Below, in pieces: positions 1 through 9,821 of a DNA stretch of 64,000 bases (its first letter is position 1; each line of letters begins with the position of its first letter). Source of the DNA: a bacterium (GTDB taxonomy: Bacteria; SZUA-79; Acidulodesulfobacterales; Acidulodesulfobacteraceae). The stretch is taken from NCBI GenBank assembly GCA_021809845.1, contig JAJZJW010000007.1, forward strand, positions 36,520 to 100,519, in the 5' to 3' direction. The notes beneath the pieces are model-generated. The model saw only the letters and a program-made list of their open reading frames with translations, had not been told where the DNA came from and ran no database searches. The position numbers and the translations under genes are program-made.

Positions 1-180
1 AGCCAATATTAAAGCTAATTAAGTTAAGACTAATTAAAGCTAATTAAATAGAGCCAATTTAAACTAATTGAAGCTCATTAAATTAAATCAATTTAAACTA
101 ACTAAAGCCAATATTAAAGCTAATTAAATAAAGCCAATTTAAACTAATTGAAGCTCATTAAATTAAATCAATAAATATTA
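1..180. repeat. AT-rich tandem repeats upstream of fliQ
   Basis: There is no gene here. A block beginning AGCCAATTTAAACTAATTG occurs at 52-92 and again at 132-172, an offset of 80. A related AGCCAATATTAAAGC block occurs at 1 and at 106. The copies are nearly identical, so the duplication looks recent. No Shine-Dalgarno sequence is visible in front of the fliQ start at 181. Confidence 0.8.
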
Positions 181-459
181 ATGTCTATAGAATTTGTAAA
201 TTTTATTATACAAAAAATGATTCTGACCGTTTTATATCTTAGCGCCCCTCCGCTTATCGCCAGTCTTGCAATTGGGCTTATAATAAGCGTTTTTCAGGCT
301 GTTACGCAATTACAGGACCAGACCATTACTTTTGTTCCAAAAATTATAGTGGTTATAGTGGTATTGCTAATTTTCGGTCCATGGATGCTTAACATTTTAG
401 TAGATTTTGCTACTGCGATTTTAACTCATTTTCCTGCTTATGTCAGAGGAGGAAGTTAA
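181..459 (+). CDS. fliQ: Flagellar export apparatus protein FliQ
   Basis: FliQ is a small inner-membrane subunit of the flagellar type III export gate, assembling with FliP and FliR. The product is 92 residues, close to the usual 89. It has two strongly hydrophobic stretches (about residues 15-37 and 50-75) separated by the family motif around QLQDQTITFVPK, which is nearly invariant in FliQ. The stop is followed after 3 bases by fliR, so the two are co-transcribed. fliP is not in the window and presumably lies to the left. The ATG is preceded only by A/T, so start recognition does not rely on an obvious Shine-Dalgarno sequence. Confidence 0.96.
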   Translation: MSIEFVNFIIQKMILTVLYLSAPPLIASLAIGLIISVFQAVTQLQDQTITFVPKIIVVIVVLLIFGPWMLNILVDFATAILTHFPAYVRGGS

Positions 460-462
460 TTT

Positions 463-1245
463 ATGTTCGATATTCACAGGTACTTATTTATAGAATTTAT
501 GCTTATATTTTTTAGAATTCTTGCAATGATTACGATACTGCCTTTTATAGGGAGTGCGGCGGTTCCAAATAAAATTAAGGTGGGAACAGCCTTTTTTATA
601 GCTGTGATTATGTATCCGATGGTAGTAAAAATACAGATTATTCCGCATATTTCTCTTGCCGCCGTTATACTTCTGATTTTTTCTCAGGTTTTAATAGGTC
701 TTATATTGGGATTTCTTGTTTTAATCATATTTAGCGGTGTTGAACTGGCTGGTCAATTTGCAGGTTTTCAGATAGGTTACGGAATGATTAGTCTTATAAA
801 TCCGCTAATAAATAATGCAGAGGTATCGTTACTTGCAAATATGTGGAATTTTATAGCCCTTATGCTTTTTTTAATTTCTGACGCATTTTTTTTTGTTTTT
901 GAAGGTTTGTACAAAAGTTTTCAGGTTATACCTCTTACATTCTTTAAATTTTCGCCTTATGTTTTTAAATATATGGTTAATAAGGCTGGAAATATTTTTT
1001 TAATAGGTTTTGAGTTAAGCATACCTATAGTAATAGTAGCCTTATTCACAAATATTGTTATTGCAATAATGGGGCGTCTTGCACCGCAATTTAATATTTT
1101 TGCGGTAGGTTTCCCCATGCTCATCGTAGCCGGACTGTTTTTTATGTTTTTGTTTATGCCGTATTTTAGCAATTATATTTTATTTGTGTTCAGAGGACTT
1201 AACGGAGAATATATTTCAGTATTAAATTTAATAACCGGAAAATAA
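463..1245 (+). CDS. fliR: Flagellar export apparatus protein FliR
   Basis: FliR is the multi-pass membrane subunit that completes the FliPQR export pore at the base of the flagellum. The 260-residue product has the normal family length. It shows about six hydrophobic segments and the family patterns in the middle (VELAGQFAGFQIGYGM) and near the end (APQFNIFAVGFP), both typical of FliR. It lies 3 bases after fliQ and 3 bases before flhB, the usual fliQ-fliR-flhB order. Nothing unusual is seen in the sequence. Confidence 0.96.
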   Translation: MFDIHRYLFIEFMLIFFRILAMITILPFIGSAAVPNKIKVGTAFFIAVIMYPMVVKIQIIPHISLAAVILLIFSQVLIGLILGFLVLIIFSGVELAGQFAGFQIGYGMISLINPLINNAEVSLLANMWNFIALMLFLISDAFFFVFEGLYKSFQVIPLTFFKFSPYVFKYMVNKAGNIFLIGFELSIPIVIVALFTNIVIAIMGRLAPQFNIFAVGFPMLIVAGLFFMFLFMPYFSNYILFVFRGLNGEYISVLNLITGK

Positions 1246-1248
1246 ATT

Positions 1249-2337
1249 ATGGCAGATAAATCTGAACAGACTGAGCAGCCCACTCCTAAAAGATTAGAGG
1301 ATGCGAGAAACAAAGGTAATGTTATGAAATCGAGAGAGGTTAACACCACTTTCGGTTTAATAGCTATCTTTATATATCTTTCGTTTAATATAGAAAAAAT
1401 CGGCAATACTGTTGAAGGCAATATGGTATATTTTTTCTCAAACGCTTCTTCTATACAACTTACAAAAGCTGGTGCGATTACTGTTTTGTATGGTCTTTTT
1501 TATTCTGTTTTTTATGCCATACTTCCTGTAATATTAATTATTTTTTTAGCTTCGGTAGCTTCAAATATTGCGCAGGTAGGATTTTTACTGACTTTTCAAC
1601 CGCTGATTCCTGATTTTGGGAAGATAAATCCTGTTTCAGGTATCCAGAGATTTTTTTCATTTCAATCAGTAAATGAATTGCTGAAATCCTTAGTAAAATT
1701 TTTTGTTGTTGTTTTAGTTGCATATTTTTCCGCTATAGGCTATTTACATAAATTATTTACACTAGAATATGCAAATGCGGAGGCAAACATTGTTTTTATT
1801 ATGCAGCTTATATCTAAAGTTTTTTTTAATATTATTGCCGTCATGGTAGTTTTAAGCGTGCTCGATTATTTCATCCAAAAGTGGCAGCACACTAAAGGTC
1901 TTATGATGACAAAGCAGGAAGTAAAAGATGAAATGAGGCAATATGAAGGTAATCCTCAGGTAAAAGGCAAGTTAAGAAAAATGCAAAGAGAAATATCTCG
2001 CAGAAAAATTTTAAAAGAGGTTAAAAATGCGCACGTAGTTATAACAAATCCGACGCATTTTGCGGTAGCGCTGAAATATGAAAATAAAAAACATAAAGCG
2101 CCTGTCGTCGTTGCAAAAGGAGCTGATGAGATGGCATTTTTGATAAAAAAGATTGCAGCGGATAATGAAATTCCCGTTATTGAAAATAAATATATCGCAA
2201 GGTCTCTTTATGAAATATGCGAACCAGGAGATTTTATTCCCGATACATTATATAAAGCGGTTGCTGAAATACTTGCACATTTGTATTCTACAAATCTGAA
2301 ATTTAAAAAAATCTGGGGTATGAATACAAATGGCTAA
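1249..2337 (+). CDS. flhB: Flagellar export switch protein FlhB
   Basis: FlhB is the substrate-specificity switch of the flagellar type III secretion system. It changes export from rod/hook proteins to filament proteins. The 362-residue product starts with the family signature (SEQTEQPTPKRLEDAR), has four membrane helices up to about residue 215, and then a soluble C-terminal domain. The autocleavage motif N-P-T-H is intact at residues 267-270. The gene follows fliR by 3 bases and overlaps flhA by 8 bases. A second, shorter FlhB C-terminal paralogue is encoded at 19833-20102. Confidence 0.97.
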   Translation: MADKSEQTEQPTPKRLEDARNKGNVMKSREVNTTFGLIAIFIYLSFNIEKIGNTVEGNMVYFFSNASSIQLTKAGAITVLYGLFYSVFYAILPVILIIFLASVASNIAQVGFLLTFQPLIPDFGKINPVSGIQRFFSFQSVNELLKSLVKFFVVVLVAYFSAIGYLHKLFTLEYANAEANIVFIMQLISKVFFNIIAVMVVLSVLDYFIQKWQHTKGLMMTKQEVKDEMRQYEGNPQVKGKLRKMQREISRRKILKEVKNAHVVITNPTHFAVALKYENKKHKAPVVVAKGADEMAFLIKKIAADNEIPVIENKYIARSLYEICEPGDFIPDTLYKAVAEILAHLYSTNLKFKKIWGMNTNG

Positions 2338-4435
2338 TAACAGCTCTGCTGCAAAAGATAATTTTATATTAAAGAATTCGGATATTGTTCTTGCCCTGAT
2401 GTTTTTCATGGTAATTATCCTTATGGTTCTTCCTATAACCACATGGATGCTTGATATTTTTCTTACCCTGTCCATTTCTTTTTCTATCATAGTTCTTCTT
2501 ATTTCTATTTATGTTCTAAGACCGCTTGAATTTTCTACTTTTCCTACAATACTTTTATTTTCCACGGTATTCAGGCTCTCATTAGAGATAGCCGCTACAA
2601 GATTAATTTTGCTGTACGGGTATAAAGGAACAGATGCGGCAGGTGTCGTAATACAATCCTTTGGAAAATTCATAATAGGCGGAAATTATGCGGTAGGTAT
2701 AGTTATATTTATAATTTTTATCATAATTAACTTTTTAGTCGTTACTAAAGGTGCGGGCAGAGTAGCAGAGGTTGCCGCAAGATTTACCTTAGACGCTATG
2801 CCCGGAAAACAGATGTCTGTCGATGCAGAATTAAATTCCGGTCTTATTAACGACCAGGAAGCAAGAAAAAAGAGATCTGATATTATTAAAGAAGCAGACT
2901 TTTATGGGTCTATGGACGGTGCCAGCAAATTTGTCAGAGGCGACGTAATAGCAGCTATAGTTATTATTGTTGTTAATATTATAGGCGGACTTTTAATAGG
3001 TATTTTTCAGCACCATATGTCCTTAGCCCAGGCTGCTTCCGATTATACTTTGCTTAGTATAGGAGAAGGTCTTGTAGCGCAGATACCAGCGCTCATTGTT
3101 TCAACCGCAAGCGGTGTTATAATAACAAGAGCAAGCAGAGAAACTAACCTTTCAAAAGAATTTTCAAAACAGTTTGCCACTTATCCGCGCGCTTTATATA
3201 CAGGTGCAGGTATTTTATTTTTTTTCGGTATTATACCCGGATTGCCGCACTGGCCTTTTATTTTACTGGCTCTTATTCTTGCAGTTACAGCTTTTTTAAT
3301 TTCAAAAGATACTGTGCGAAAAAAAGCAGAGATTGAAAAGAAGACTGTCGAAGAAAAAAAGGTTGTGCCGGAATCGCAAATTCTTGAAAGTGTTATGCAG
3401 GTTGATATTATTGAACTGGAAGTCGGATACGGTCTGATATCCTATGTTGATTCTTCAAGAAGCGGAGAACTCCTTGAAAGAATAAAAGGTCTCAGAAAAC
3501 AGATTGCGGCTGACCTCGGAATGATTGTTCCTCCGATTCACATTAAAGACAATTTAGCCTTAAAACCCAATGAATACGTAATTCTTATAAAAGGTGTCGA
3601 GGTATCCAGATTTGAAATCATGCCGGGTAAATATTTAGCTATGAATCCGGGCAATGCGACCGCCAATATTGCAGGCACTGTAACTAAAGAGCCTGCATTT
3701 AATCTTCCGGCATTATGGATTGACGAAAGCGAAAAGCAAAAAGCGCAGCTTGCAGGGTGGACTGTCGTTGAAATTCCTGCAGTAATTGCAACGCATATCG
3801 TTGAAATAATTAAACAGAATGCTGCTGAACTGCTGACAAGACAGGATACTCAAAAACTTCTTAATATTCTGTCTGCAAAATATCCTAAAATAGTGGATGA
3901 TTTAATACCTAATGTTTTATCTTTAAGCACTGTGCAGAAAATTTTAGAAAATTTGCTTAATGAAAGCATCCCGATAAAAGATATGCTTACTATTATTGAA
4001 ACGCTGCTTGACTATGGGACAAGCATAAAAGACCCGCTATTGTTAACCGAATACGTAAGAAGCGCTCTAAAAAGAACAATTACAAAAACAATTTTAGACG
4101 CCGACGGTTCGGTAAATGTTATAACACTTGGCAAAAATTTTGAATCAGCTATGCTTAATGAATATAAAAAAGCTAAAGAACTAGGCGTTTATTCTGCAAT
4201 CGAACAGTCTGTATATCAAAAAATTATAGGAACCGTTAAAGAGCAGGTTAAAAAAGCATTGGACGGGGGGCATACGCCTATTATCCTGACATCGCCGGCT
4301 ATAAGGCTGTTTGTAAAAAATATTTTAAAAGATATTATTCCGGGCATAGTCGTTGTTTCATCAGCAGAAATTGCCCCTAATATAAAATTGCAGTCTATAG
4401 GCAATATGGAGATAGAGATAGATTATGCAAATTAA
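2330..4435 (+). CDS. flhA: Flagellar export gate protein FlhA
   Basis: FlhA forms the nonameric export gate ring and its cytoplasmic domain docks export chaperones. The 701-residue product has the usual length. The first roughly 325 residues hold about eight hydrophobic helices and the FHIPEP region (FSTVFRLSLEIAATR). The remaining half is the soluble FlhA-C domain. The ATG lies inside the last codons of flhB, and the 3' end overlaps flhF by 11 bases, so flhB-flhA-flhF are translationally coupled. Confidence 0.97.
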   Translation: MANNSSAAKDNFILKNSDIVLALMFFMVIILMVLPITTWMLDIFLTLSISFSIIVLLISIYVLRPLEFSTFPTILLFSTVFRLSLEIAATRLILLYGYKGTDAAGVVIQSFGKFIIGGNYAVGIVIFIIFIIINFLVVTKGAGRVAEVAARFTLDAMPGKQMSVDAELNSGLINDQEARKKRSDIIKEADFYGSMDGASKFVRGDVIAAIVIIVVNIIGGLLIGIFQHHMSLAQAASDYTLLSIGEGLVAQIPALIVSTASGVIITRASRETNLSKEFSKQFATYPRALYTGAGILFFFGIIPGLPHWPFILLALILAVTAFLISKDTVRKKAEIEKKTVEEKKVVPESQILESVMQVDIIELEVGYGLISYVDSSRSGELLERIKGLRKQIAADLGMIVPPIHIKDNLALKPNEYVILIKGVEVSRFEIMPGKYLAMNPGNATANIAGTVTKEPAFNLPALWIDESEKQKAQLAGWTVVEIPAVIATHIVEIIKQNAAELLTRQDTQKLLNILSAKYPKIVDDLIPNVLSLSTVQKILENLLNESIPIKDMLTIIETLLDYGTSIKDPLLLTEYVRSALKRTITKTILDADGSVNVITLGKNFESAMLNEYKKAKELGVYSAIEQSVYQKIIGTVKEQVKKALDGGHTPIILTSPAIRLFVKNILKDIIPGIVVVSSAEIAPNIKLQSIGNMEIEIDYAN

Positions 4436-5627
4436 AAGATACGAAGTTCTAGATATAAAAGAAGCTATTAAACTTATAAAAAGAGACCTGGGGGAAGATG
4501 CCGTTATTATTTCGACGAGGCAGGTTAATAAGTCAGAAGAATTCGGTTTTTTTGGTAAACCTTTTTTAGAAGTTGTGGCGGCGGTTGATTATAATGAAGA
4601 AATTTCTATAAATGGCAGAGACAGAGAAGAAGAAAGCAAAAAATTAAACTATGATTTGATAACTCCGCTTTATGATGACATTAAATTTTTAAAGAATAAT
4701 TTTGAAAGCATTGTTGAAGATAAGGTTATTTTCGTCCTAAATTCAAAATTTGATGAAGTAAAATCCATGCTCGATGAACTTAGATTTTCTATAAATCTTT
4801 TAAAAAATGAAAAGTCTGGTTCTAAGATTTTAGACGAAGAGCTGTTTTCATATTTAGACAGATTAGGTTTTGACAGAAGGATATCGGTTAAATTAAATGA
4901 TATTTTTTTTAAGGGGCTTGTGCTTAAGAACTTTACGCCGAATGAAAAAATAGAATATTTTTTAAAATTTTTTAAAAAATTGATTGAACGCAGGCTAGAA
5001 AAGAAAACAGCACTGCAATCCACTATAGACGGCAAGCTTTTGGTATCGTTAATCGGCAACAACGGCGTGGGTAAAACATCGTCTGCCGCGAAATTATGCG
5101 CAAAATATATATTTGAAAAAAATAAACATGTTTCGCTTTGCTCATTAGATATTTTCAAGATAAACGGAAATGAAGCGTTAAAAAATTATGCTAAAAAACT
5201 GAAAATAGAATTTGCCTCTATAAAAAACACTGATGAATTTAAAACCTTTGTGTCAAATTCAGATTCAGATATTGTAATTGTCGATTCTTTTGGCGTAAAT
5301 CATAATAATATTTATCAGCTGAACAATTTAGCTAAATTTTTTGACATCTATAAAGGCAAAATGAAAAATTCGCTTCTTTTGTCTGCTCAGACAAAATCCA
5401 ATGATGCAATGAGGATTTATGAATCTTTTAATAATAAAATAGGACTTAATTCTTTGATTATAACAAAAGTTGATGAATCGTACAGTATAGGCAATCTTGC
5501 CGGTATTTTTCTTCAGTCCGATTTGACTATTGATTATTTGACAAACGGAGAAAATGTTCCTGAAAATATCGAGGAGGCAAAATTAGATAATCTTTACGGA
5601 TTATTCTTTCCAAAGCCGGAAATGTAA
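4425..5627 (+). CDS. flhF: Flagellar placement GTPase FlhF
   Basis: FlhF is an SRP-family GTPase that marks the pole for flagellar assembly, working with FlhG. The 400-residue product has the N-terminal FlhF pattern (GEDAVIISTRQV, residues about 20-32), a variable middle region, and the GTPase domain. The P-loop runs from G211 to T218 (GNNGVGKT) and the guanine-recognition motif TKVDES is near residue 346. The G3 region reads VDSFGVN where SRP GTPases usually have DTAGR, a weaker match seen in some FlhF proteins. It overlaps flhA and is followed by flhG, as in many polar flagellates. Confidence 0.95.
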   Translation: MQIKRYEVLDIKEAIKLIKRDLGEDAVIISTRQVNKSEEFGFFGKPFLEVVAAVDYNEEISINGRDREEESKKLNYDLITPLYDDIKFLKNNFESIVEDKVIFVLNSKFDEVKSMLDELRFSINLLKNEKSGSKILDEELFSYLDRLGFDRRISVKLNDIFFKGLVLKNFTPNEKIEYFLKFFKKLIERRLEKKTALQSTIDGKLLVSLIGNNGVGKTSSAAKLCAKYIFEKNKHVSLCSLDIFKINGNEALKNYAKKLKIEFASIKNTDEFKTFVSNSDSDIVIVDSFGVNHNNIYQLNNLAKFFDIYKGKMKNSLLLSAQTKSNDAMRIYESFNNKIGLNSLIITKVDESYSIGNLAGIFLQSDLTIDYLTNGENVPENIEEAKLDNLYGLFFPKPEM

Positions 5628-5685
5628 CGACCGGCAACAAATTTAATTAAAGTTCAATTAAACAATTAAAATTAATAAAAATATT

Positions 5686-6510
5686 ATGAGAAAAAGAAAA
5701 CAGACAAATCAAACAAAAATTATATCGGTTACAAGCGGGAAAGGCGGGGTCGGTAAAACTAATATTGTATGTAATCTTGCCTATTGTTTTGCTTCTATGG
5801 GTAAAAAGGTAATGATAATGGATGCGGATTTAAGTTTAGGAAACGTTTCTGTTGTTTTAGGACTGGCGCCAAAGTATAACATATCCAACGTATTGTATGG
5901 AGATAAGCATCTGGAGGATATTATTATTTCAGACAAAAACGGTGTTTTAGTTTTGCCGGCGTCTTCAGGAATACCGGAATTATCTAATTTGACGGAAACA
6001 CAAAAAATGACTTTAATGTCAAGATTCGGCGATTTTCTGTCCGACATAGACGTATTGCTAATAGATACGGGAGCGGGTATATCGTCGAACGTAATTTATT
6101 TTAACCTTGCCGCAGGCGAGATAATGGTTATAGTAACTCCGGAACCTACTTCTATAACCGATGCTTATGCACTTATAAAAGTGATGAGCACAAAGCACGG
6201 GCAGAAGAATTTTTCAATTATTTTAAATATGGCGAAAAATGAAAAAGAAGCAAAAGGTATATATAAACATTTAGGTATTGTTGCCGATAAGTTTCTTAAA
6301 GTTTCTTTAAACTATACAGGATTCATATTATATGACGAAAATGTTTCTAAATCAGTTATTATGCAAAAAACTGCAATGGAGCTTTATCCTGAATCGAAAT
6401 CGGCGGCGTGTTTTAAAAAATTGGCTTATGATATAATATCGCAGGATGGAGACGGATATTCAAGCGGAAATTTACAATTCTTTTTTAATAATCTTTTTAA
6501 AAATAACTAA
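5686..6510 (+). CDS. flhG: Flagellar number regulator FlhG (MinD-like ATPase)
   Basis: FlhG (also FleN/YlxH) is a MinD-type ATPase that limits flagellar number by stimulating FlhF GTPase activity. The 274-residue product has a deviant Walker A motif KGGVGKT (residues 19-25), the MinD-type Walker A' stretch MDADLSLGN, and a switch region LLIDTGAG. The N-terminus before the Walker motif has a Gln-containing segment (residues 6-9) that resembles the FlhF-activating helix of FlhG. It lies 58 bases after flhF and upstream of fliA. No Shine-Dalgarno sequence precedes the ATG. Confidence 0.94.
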   Translation: MRKRKQTNQTKIISVTSGKGGVGKTNIVCNLAYCFASMGKKVMIMDADLSLGNVSVVLGLAPKYNISNVLYGDKHLEDIIISDKNGVLVLPASSGIPELSNLTETQKMTLMSRFGDFLSDIDVLLIDTGAGISSNVIYFNLAAGEIMVIVTPEPTSITDAYALIKVMSTKHGQKNFSIILNMAKNEKEAKGIYKHLGIVADKFLKVSLNYTGFILYDENVSKSVIMQKTAMELYPESKSAACFKKLAYDIISQDGDGYSSGNLQFFFNNLFKNN

Positions 6511-6729
6511 ATCTATTTTATTTATTATTTTATCTGGTTATCCATTTACTATTTATTTATTTTATATATCTATTCATATTGATTTTATTGTTCTATTTAT
6601 TTTTTATATATCTATCTGCTATTTATTTATCAATTTATCTATTTATCTATTTATTATTTTGTTTATTTATTTTATATATTTTATTGACCCATTTGCAATA
6701 TCTCTTAATTTACTGAATATTAAATAATT
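6511..6729. repeat. Low-complexity pyrimidine/A tract between flhG and fliA
   Basis: This 219-base gap is almost entirely T and A built from irregular TTTAT and CTATT repeats. An open frame of 93 codons runs through it from inside flhG, but its product is an Ile/Phe/Leu/Tyr-only sequence and is not credible. No promoter or hairpin stands out. Confidence 0.7.
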
Positions 6730-7449
6730 ATGAATCAATTAGACGAAAAGTCAAAAAAGTTGATAGAAGAAAATTTTAAATTAGTTAATAGTGTTGTCAA
6801 TTTTATGACGCTTAAATACCACGGAATTGTCGATAGAGACGACTTGGTTGAATTCGGCATTGTAGGACTTATTGACGCAGCGGTAAAATATGACCAGTCT
6901 AAAAATGTTCACTTTAAAAAATATGCTATAACAAGGATTAAAGGTTCAATTCTTGATGAAATAAGAAAATTGGACTACTTGACAAGAAACGCCAGAGAAG
7001 TGTCGAATAAACTTGAGAAAACATATACACATCTGGAACAAAAATTAGGCAGAATGCCGGATGATGCTGAAACAGCTGAAGAATTAGGTATAAGCTCAGA
7101 TGAATTATATGATATGCTGTATAAAATAAGGGGTGCATCTTTTATTTCAGCTCTGGACTTTACAGGAATGCCTAAAACGTCAGTAGAAACGTTAGAAACA
7201 TTAGAAAGCGGCGAGCCTGCAGCGGTAGATAGTCTTATCAACAGCGAAAAATGTGAAATTTTAAAGAAATATATTGATAAGTTAGACGATATTGAAAAGA
7301 ATGTATTAATGATGTATTATTATGAAGAGTTAACTTTAAAAAATATAGGCAAGATTCTTAATTTAACGGAATCGAGAATCTGCCAGATTCATTCAAAGGC
7401 AATACTAAAATTAAAGGCGCAACTAAATTCATATGCAAAACAATTATAA
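6730..7449 (+). CDS. fliA: Flagellar RNA polymerase sigma factor FliA (sigma-28)
   Basis: FliA directs RNA polymerase to late flagellar and chemotaxis promoters. The 239-residue product has region 2 (DLVEFGIVGLIDA followed by KKYAITRIKGSILDEIRKLD), a region 3 segment, and region 4 with a helix-turn-helix ending LTESRICQIHSKA. Length and motifs match sigma-28 rather than sigma-70. Its anti-sigma partner FlgM is encoded at 27221-27511. The 3' end overlaps the next gene by 17 bases, implying coupling with the HEAT-repeat gene. Confidence 0.95.
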   Translation: MNQLDEKSKKLIEENFKLVNSVVNFMTLKYHGIVDRDDLVEFGIVGLIDAAVKYDQSKNVHFKKYAITRIKGSILDEIRKLDYLTRNAREVSNKLEKTYTHLEQKLGRMPDDAETAEELGISSDELYDMLYKIRGASFISALDFTGMPKTSVETLETLESGEPAAVDSLINSEKCEILKKYIDKLDDIEKNVLMMYYYEELTLKNIGKILNLTESRICQIHSKAILKLKAQLNSYAKQL

Positions 7450-9751
7450 TAAAAATTATAATATTAAAGAAAAATTTAATAAAGTATCCTCTGAAAATAG
7501 GCTTCAGTTAATTTCAGAAATTAACGATATACTCCAAAGGAGCGATAATGAAGAAGAATTAAATCAATTAGTCGGCTTATTAGACACTGGCAATAATGCA
7601 GCCTCAGAGCTCTTATCAAATGCTCTGTCTGAAAGCTCTAATCCTTTGCTAAATAGCATTTTATTTAAAATTGTTACGGAAAATTATAACATAAAAATGC
7701 GTTCCGCTGCCTTTGATATTCTTAAAAATAAAGCAAAGAGAAACGGAAATTTTTTAATAGATTATTGCGTTAATACCGATTTGCAATATAGGAGATTTGT
7801 ATCGGAATTGTTAAGATTCGGCAGTTTTACCCCGCCAGGCGCTCCATCTGCCTGCTTGAGAAAATTTTGTTCCGATGAAGATGAAATTGTCAGGGCGAAT
7901 GCTGCCGAGTCTATAGGTTTTTTAAAACTAAAACTTGTACAAACACTAAAAAAAACATTATTAAACGATTCATTTCTTGTTAAAGCCTCAGCGATATTTT
8001 CTCTTGGAGAATTAAAAATAAAATCGACCGTGGTTGACCTCAAATATGAATTCTGGAAAAATAAAGATGGTGTCATACGGAAATTAATAATTGATGCTAT
8101 TGCCAAAATAGACAGCAACGTAGGACTAGATTTCTTGATAGATATTGCGAGTTTAGATGTTAAATGCAAAAGATTTGATAAAATTTATTTAATTAAAAAT
8201 ATTTACAGGATATATATTGAAAATTATAAAAATACAAAATATAAAAACGCTGTAATAAAAAAAATACAGAATATTAATATAAAAATCAATATCTTAAAAT
8301 TAGAATTTTATGAAGATAAATTAATCAGAGAAGCAATTTTATTTTATTTTTCTTTATCAAATGTAAAAAAATCTATTAAAATTTTTAATTTTCTAATGAT
8401 TTATCTGAATAAAAATTTAATAACTCCTGACAATACTGAATATAAATACATAAAAGATTCTCTTGTAAAAGTCGCTTATCCATTTTATATAAAAAAATAT
8501 TTAGAATATATGGGCGCATCATTTGAAACAAAAATGGCATGTTCAGGAAGTTTTTTTAATTCTTATTCCATTTTGATTGAAATATTATCGGAAAATAGAT
8601 ATTTTAATGAAATTGCCGTACTTTTAAATTATTTTAAAGACAGAAAAGTTTTTGTTGAATTAAATATTGCTTTGCTTAACGCATCGGTATCTATAATTAA
8701 TTACGGTTCCCCGAAACTTTCAAGAACGGTATTAAGAAATGCTTTATTTTTGTTAAACGACAATAACGGAGATATAAGAAAAGCGGCAGCCGATTTAATT
8801 GGAAAGTCTAAAGCTCTTAATTATACTAAATATATTTACAACAAAGCAATAGGCGAAAATTACCCCGATGTCTTAGATAATTATATCAAAAATATAATAA
8901 TTTTAACCAATAATGACAAAATTTATTTTAAGTTTTTTGTAAATAATCTTCTTTCAGATAATATAAGGACTAAAGAAATATCGTTGCGTATCATTGAAAA
9001 ATTTAAGATATCTCATAATAAACACTTAAATAAAAAAGATATTGAAGATTTATACAGCATATTTAAAACACTTGCAAATTCAAAATCAGAATCTGAAAAA
9101 GTTAAAGCGCTCCTTGCATCCGTTATAGGCAATTTTACAAATATAAACCGTGCGGAATATAAATATCTAAGATATGAATTTATAAAAATCTTATTTAGAC
9201 TGATAAAAGATAATAATAGCGAAGAAATATTATATAATTCTTTAGAGTCGCTCATGAAGTTAAGATTTAAAGATTCGGACATATTTTTTGAAACAATGCA
9301 GTCTAAAAATCGCTCTATCATGTTCAGATTTAAAGTAATTGAGCTTATAGGCAAATTACAAGCTATTAGCGGCCATGCTCATGACAATGAATTTACCAAT
9401 AACAAAAATACTTACAGTGAAAATACCAACAACAAAGAAATTAATAACAAAGTTGCCGATAACCAAGTTCGCAACGAAAAATCTGCAAGCAAAGCTGCCG
9501 ATAACCAAGATGCCGATAACAAAGTTCCTAATAATAAATATACTAATAATATCGGCAAGTTCCATAGTAATTTTGATAAATTACTTGATATTTTACATAA
9601 TTCCGATGAGATATTAATAAAAATTAGTATTCTCAGAGCGTTACACTCCATTGATGAAGCAAGGGCAAAATCGGTTATAGAAAAATATCTGACCGACACG
9701 AATGAAGATTTAAGAAGTATAGCAGAAGAGCTGCTTAGAAAAGAAAATTAG
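7433..9751 (+). CDS. HEAT-repeat protein of the flagellar operon, function unknown
   Basis: The 772-residue product has no recognisable enzyme motif. Residues about 40-250 contain helical pairs with HEAT character (for example DEIVRANAAESIGFLK and SFLVKASAIFSLGEL), and similar units recur near residues 440-460 and at the C-terminus. Such proteins are scaffolds for protein contacts. An Asn/Lys-rich segment at about residues 645-705 (NNK repeats) separates the last units and is probably disordered. The start overlaps fliA and the gene precedes cheR, so a role in flagellar or chemotaxis assembly is inferred from position only. No signal peptide or membrane segment is seen. Confidence 0.75.
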   Translation: MQNNYNKNYNIKEKFNKVSSENRLQLISEINDILQRSDNEEELNQLVGLLDTGNNAASELLSNALSESSNPLLNSILFKIVTENYNIKMRSAAFDILKNKAKRNGNFLIDYCVNTDLQYRRFVSELLRFGSFTPPGAPSACLRKFCSDEDEIVRANAAESIGFLKLKLVQTLKKTLLNDSFLVKASAIFSLGELKIKSTVVDLKYEFWKNKDGVIRKLIIDAIAKIDSNVGLDFLIDIASLDVKCKRFDKIYLIKNIYRIYIENYKNTKYKNAVIKKIQNINIKINILKLEFYEDKLIREAILFYFSLSNVKKSIKIFNFLMIYLNKNLITPDNTEYKYIKDSLVKVAYPFYIKKYLEYMGASFETKMACSGSFFNSYSILIEILSENRYFNEIAVLLNYFKDRKVFVELNIALLNASVSIINYGSPKLSRTVLRNALFLLNDNNGDIRKAAADLIGKSKALNYTKYIYNKAIGENYPDVLDNYIKNIIILTNNDKIYFKFFVNNLLSDNIRTKEISLRIIEKFKISHNKHLNKKDIEDLYSIFKTLANSKSESEKVKALLASVIGNFTNINRAEYKYLRYEFIKILFRLIKDNNSEEILYNSLESLMKLRFKDSDIFFETMQSKNRSIMFRFKVIELIGKLQAISGHAHDNEFTNNKNTYSENTNNKEINNKVADNQVRNEKSASKAADNQDADNKVPNNKYTNNIGKFHSNFDKLLDILHNSDEILIKISILRALHSIDEARAKSVIEKYLTDTNEDLRSIAEELLRKEN

Positions 9752-9821
9752 AAAATTAACAACAAAACTTATTAATTAACAACAAAAACTTATTAAATAA
9801 TAACTAATGATGTTATAACTG

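Noticed and set aside
6446-6727. Open frame of 93 codons between flhG and fliA
   Set aside because: It starts inside flhG and encodes only Ile/Leu/Phe/Tyr-type low complexity from an AT repeat.
9375-9617. Plus-strand frame with repeated ITK peptides inside the HEAT-repeat gene
   Set aside because: It is an alternate frame of the Asn-rich repeat in that gene.
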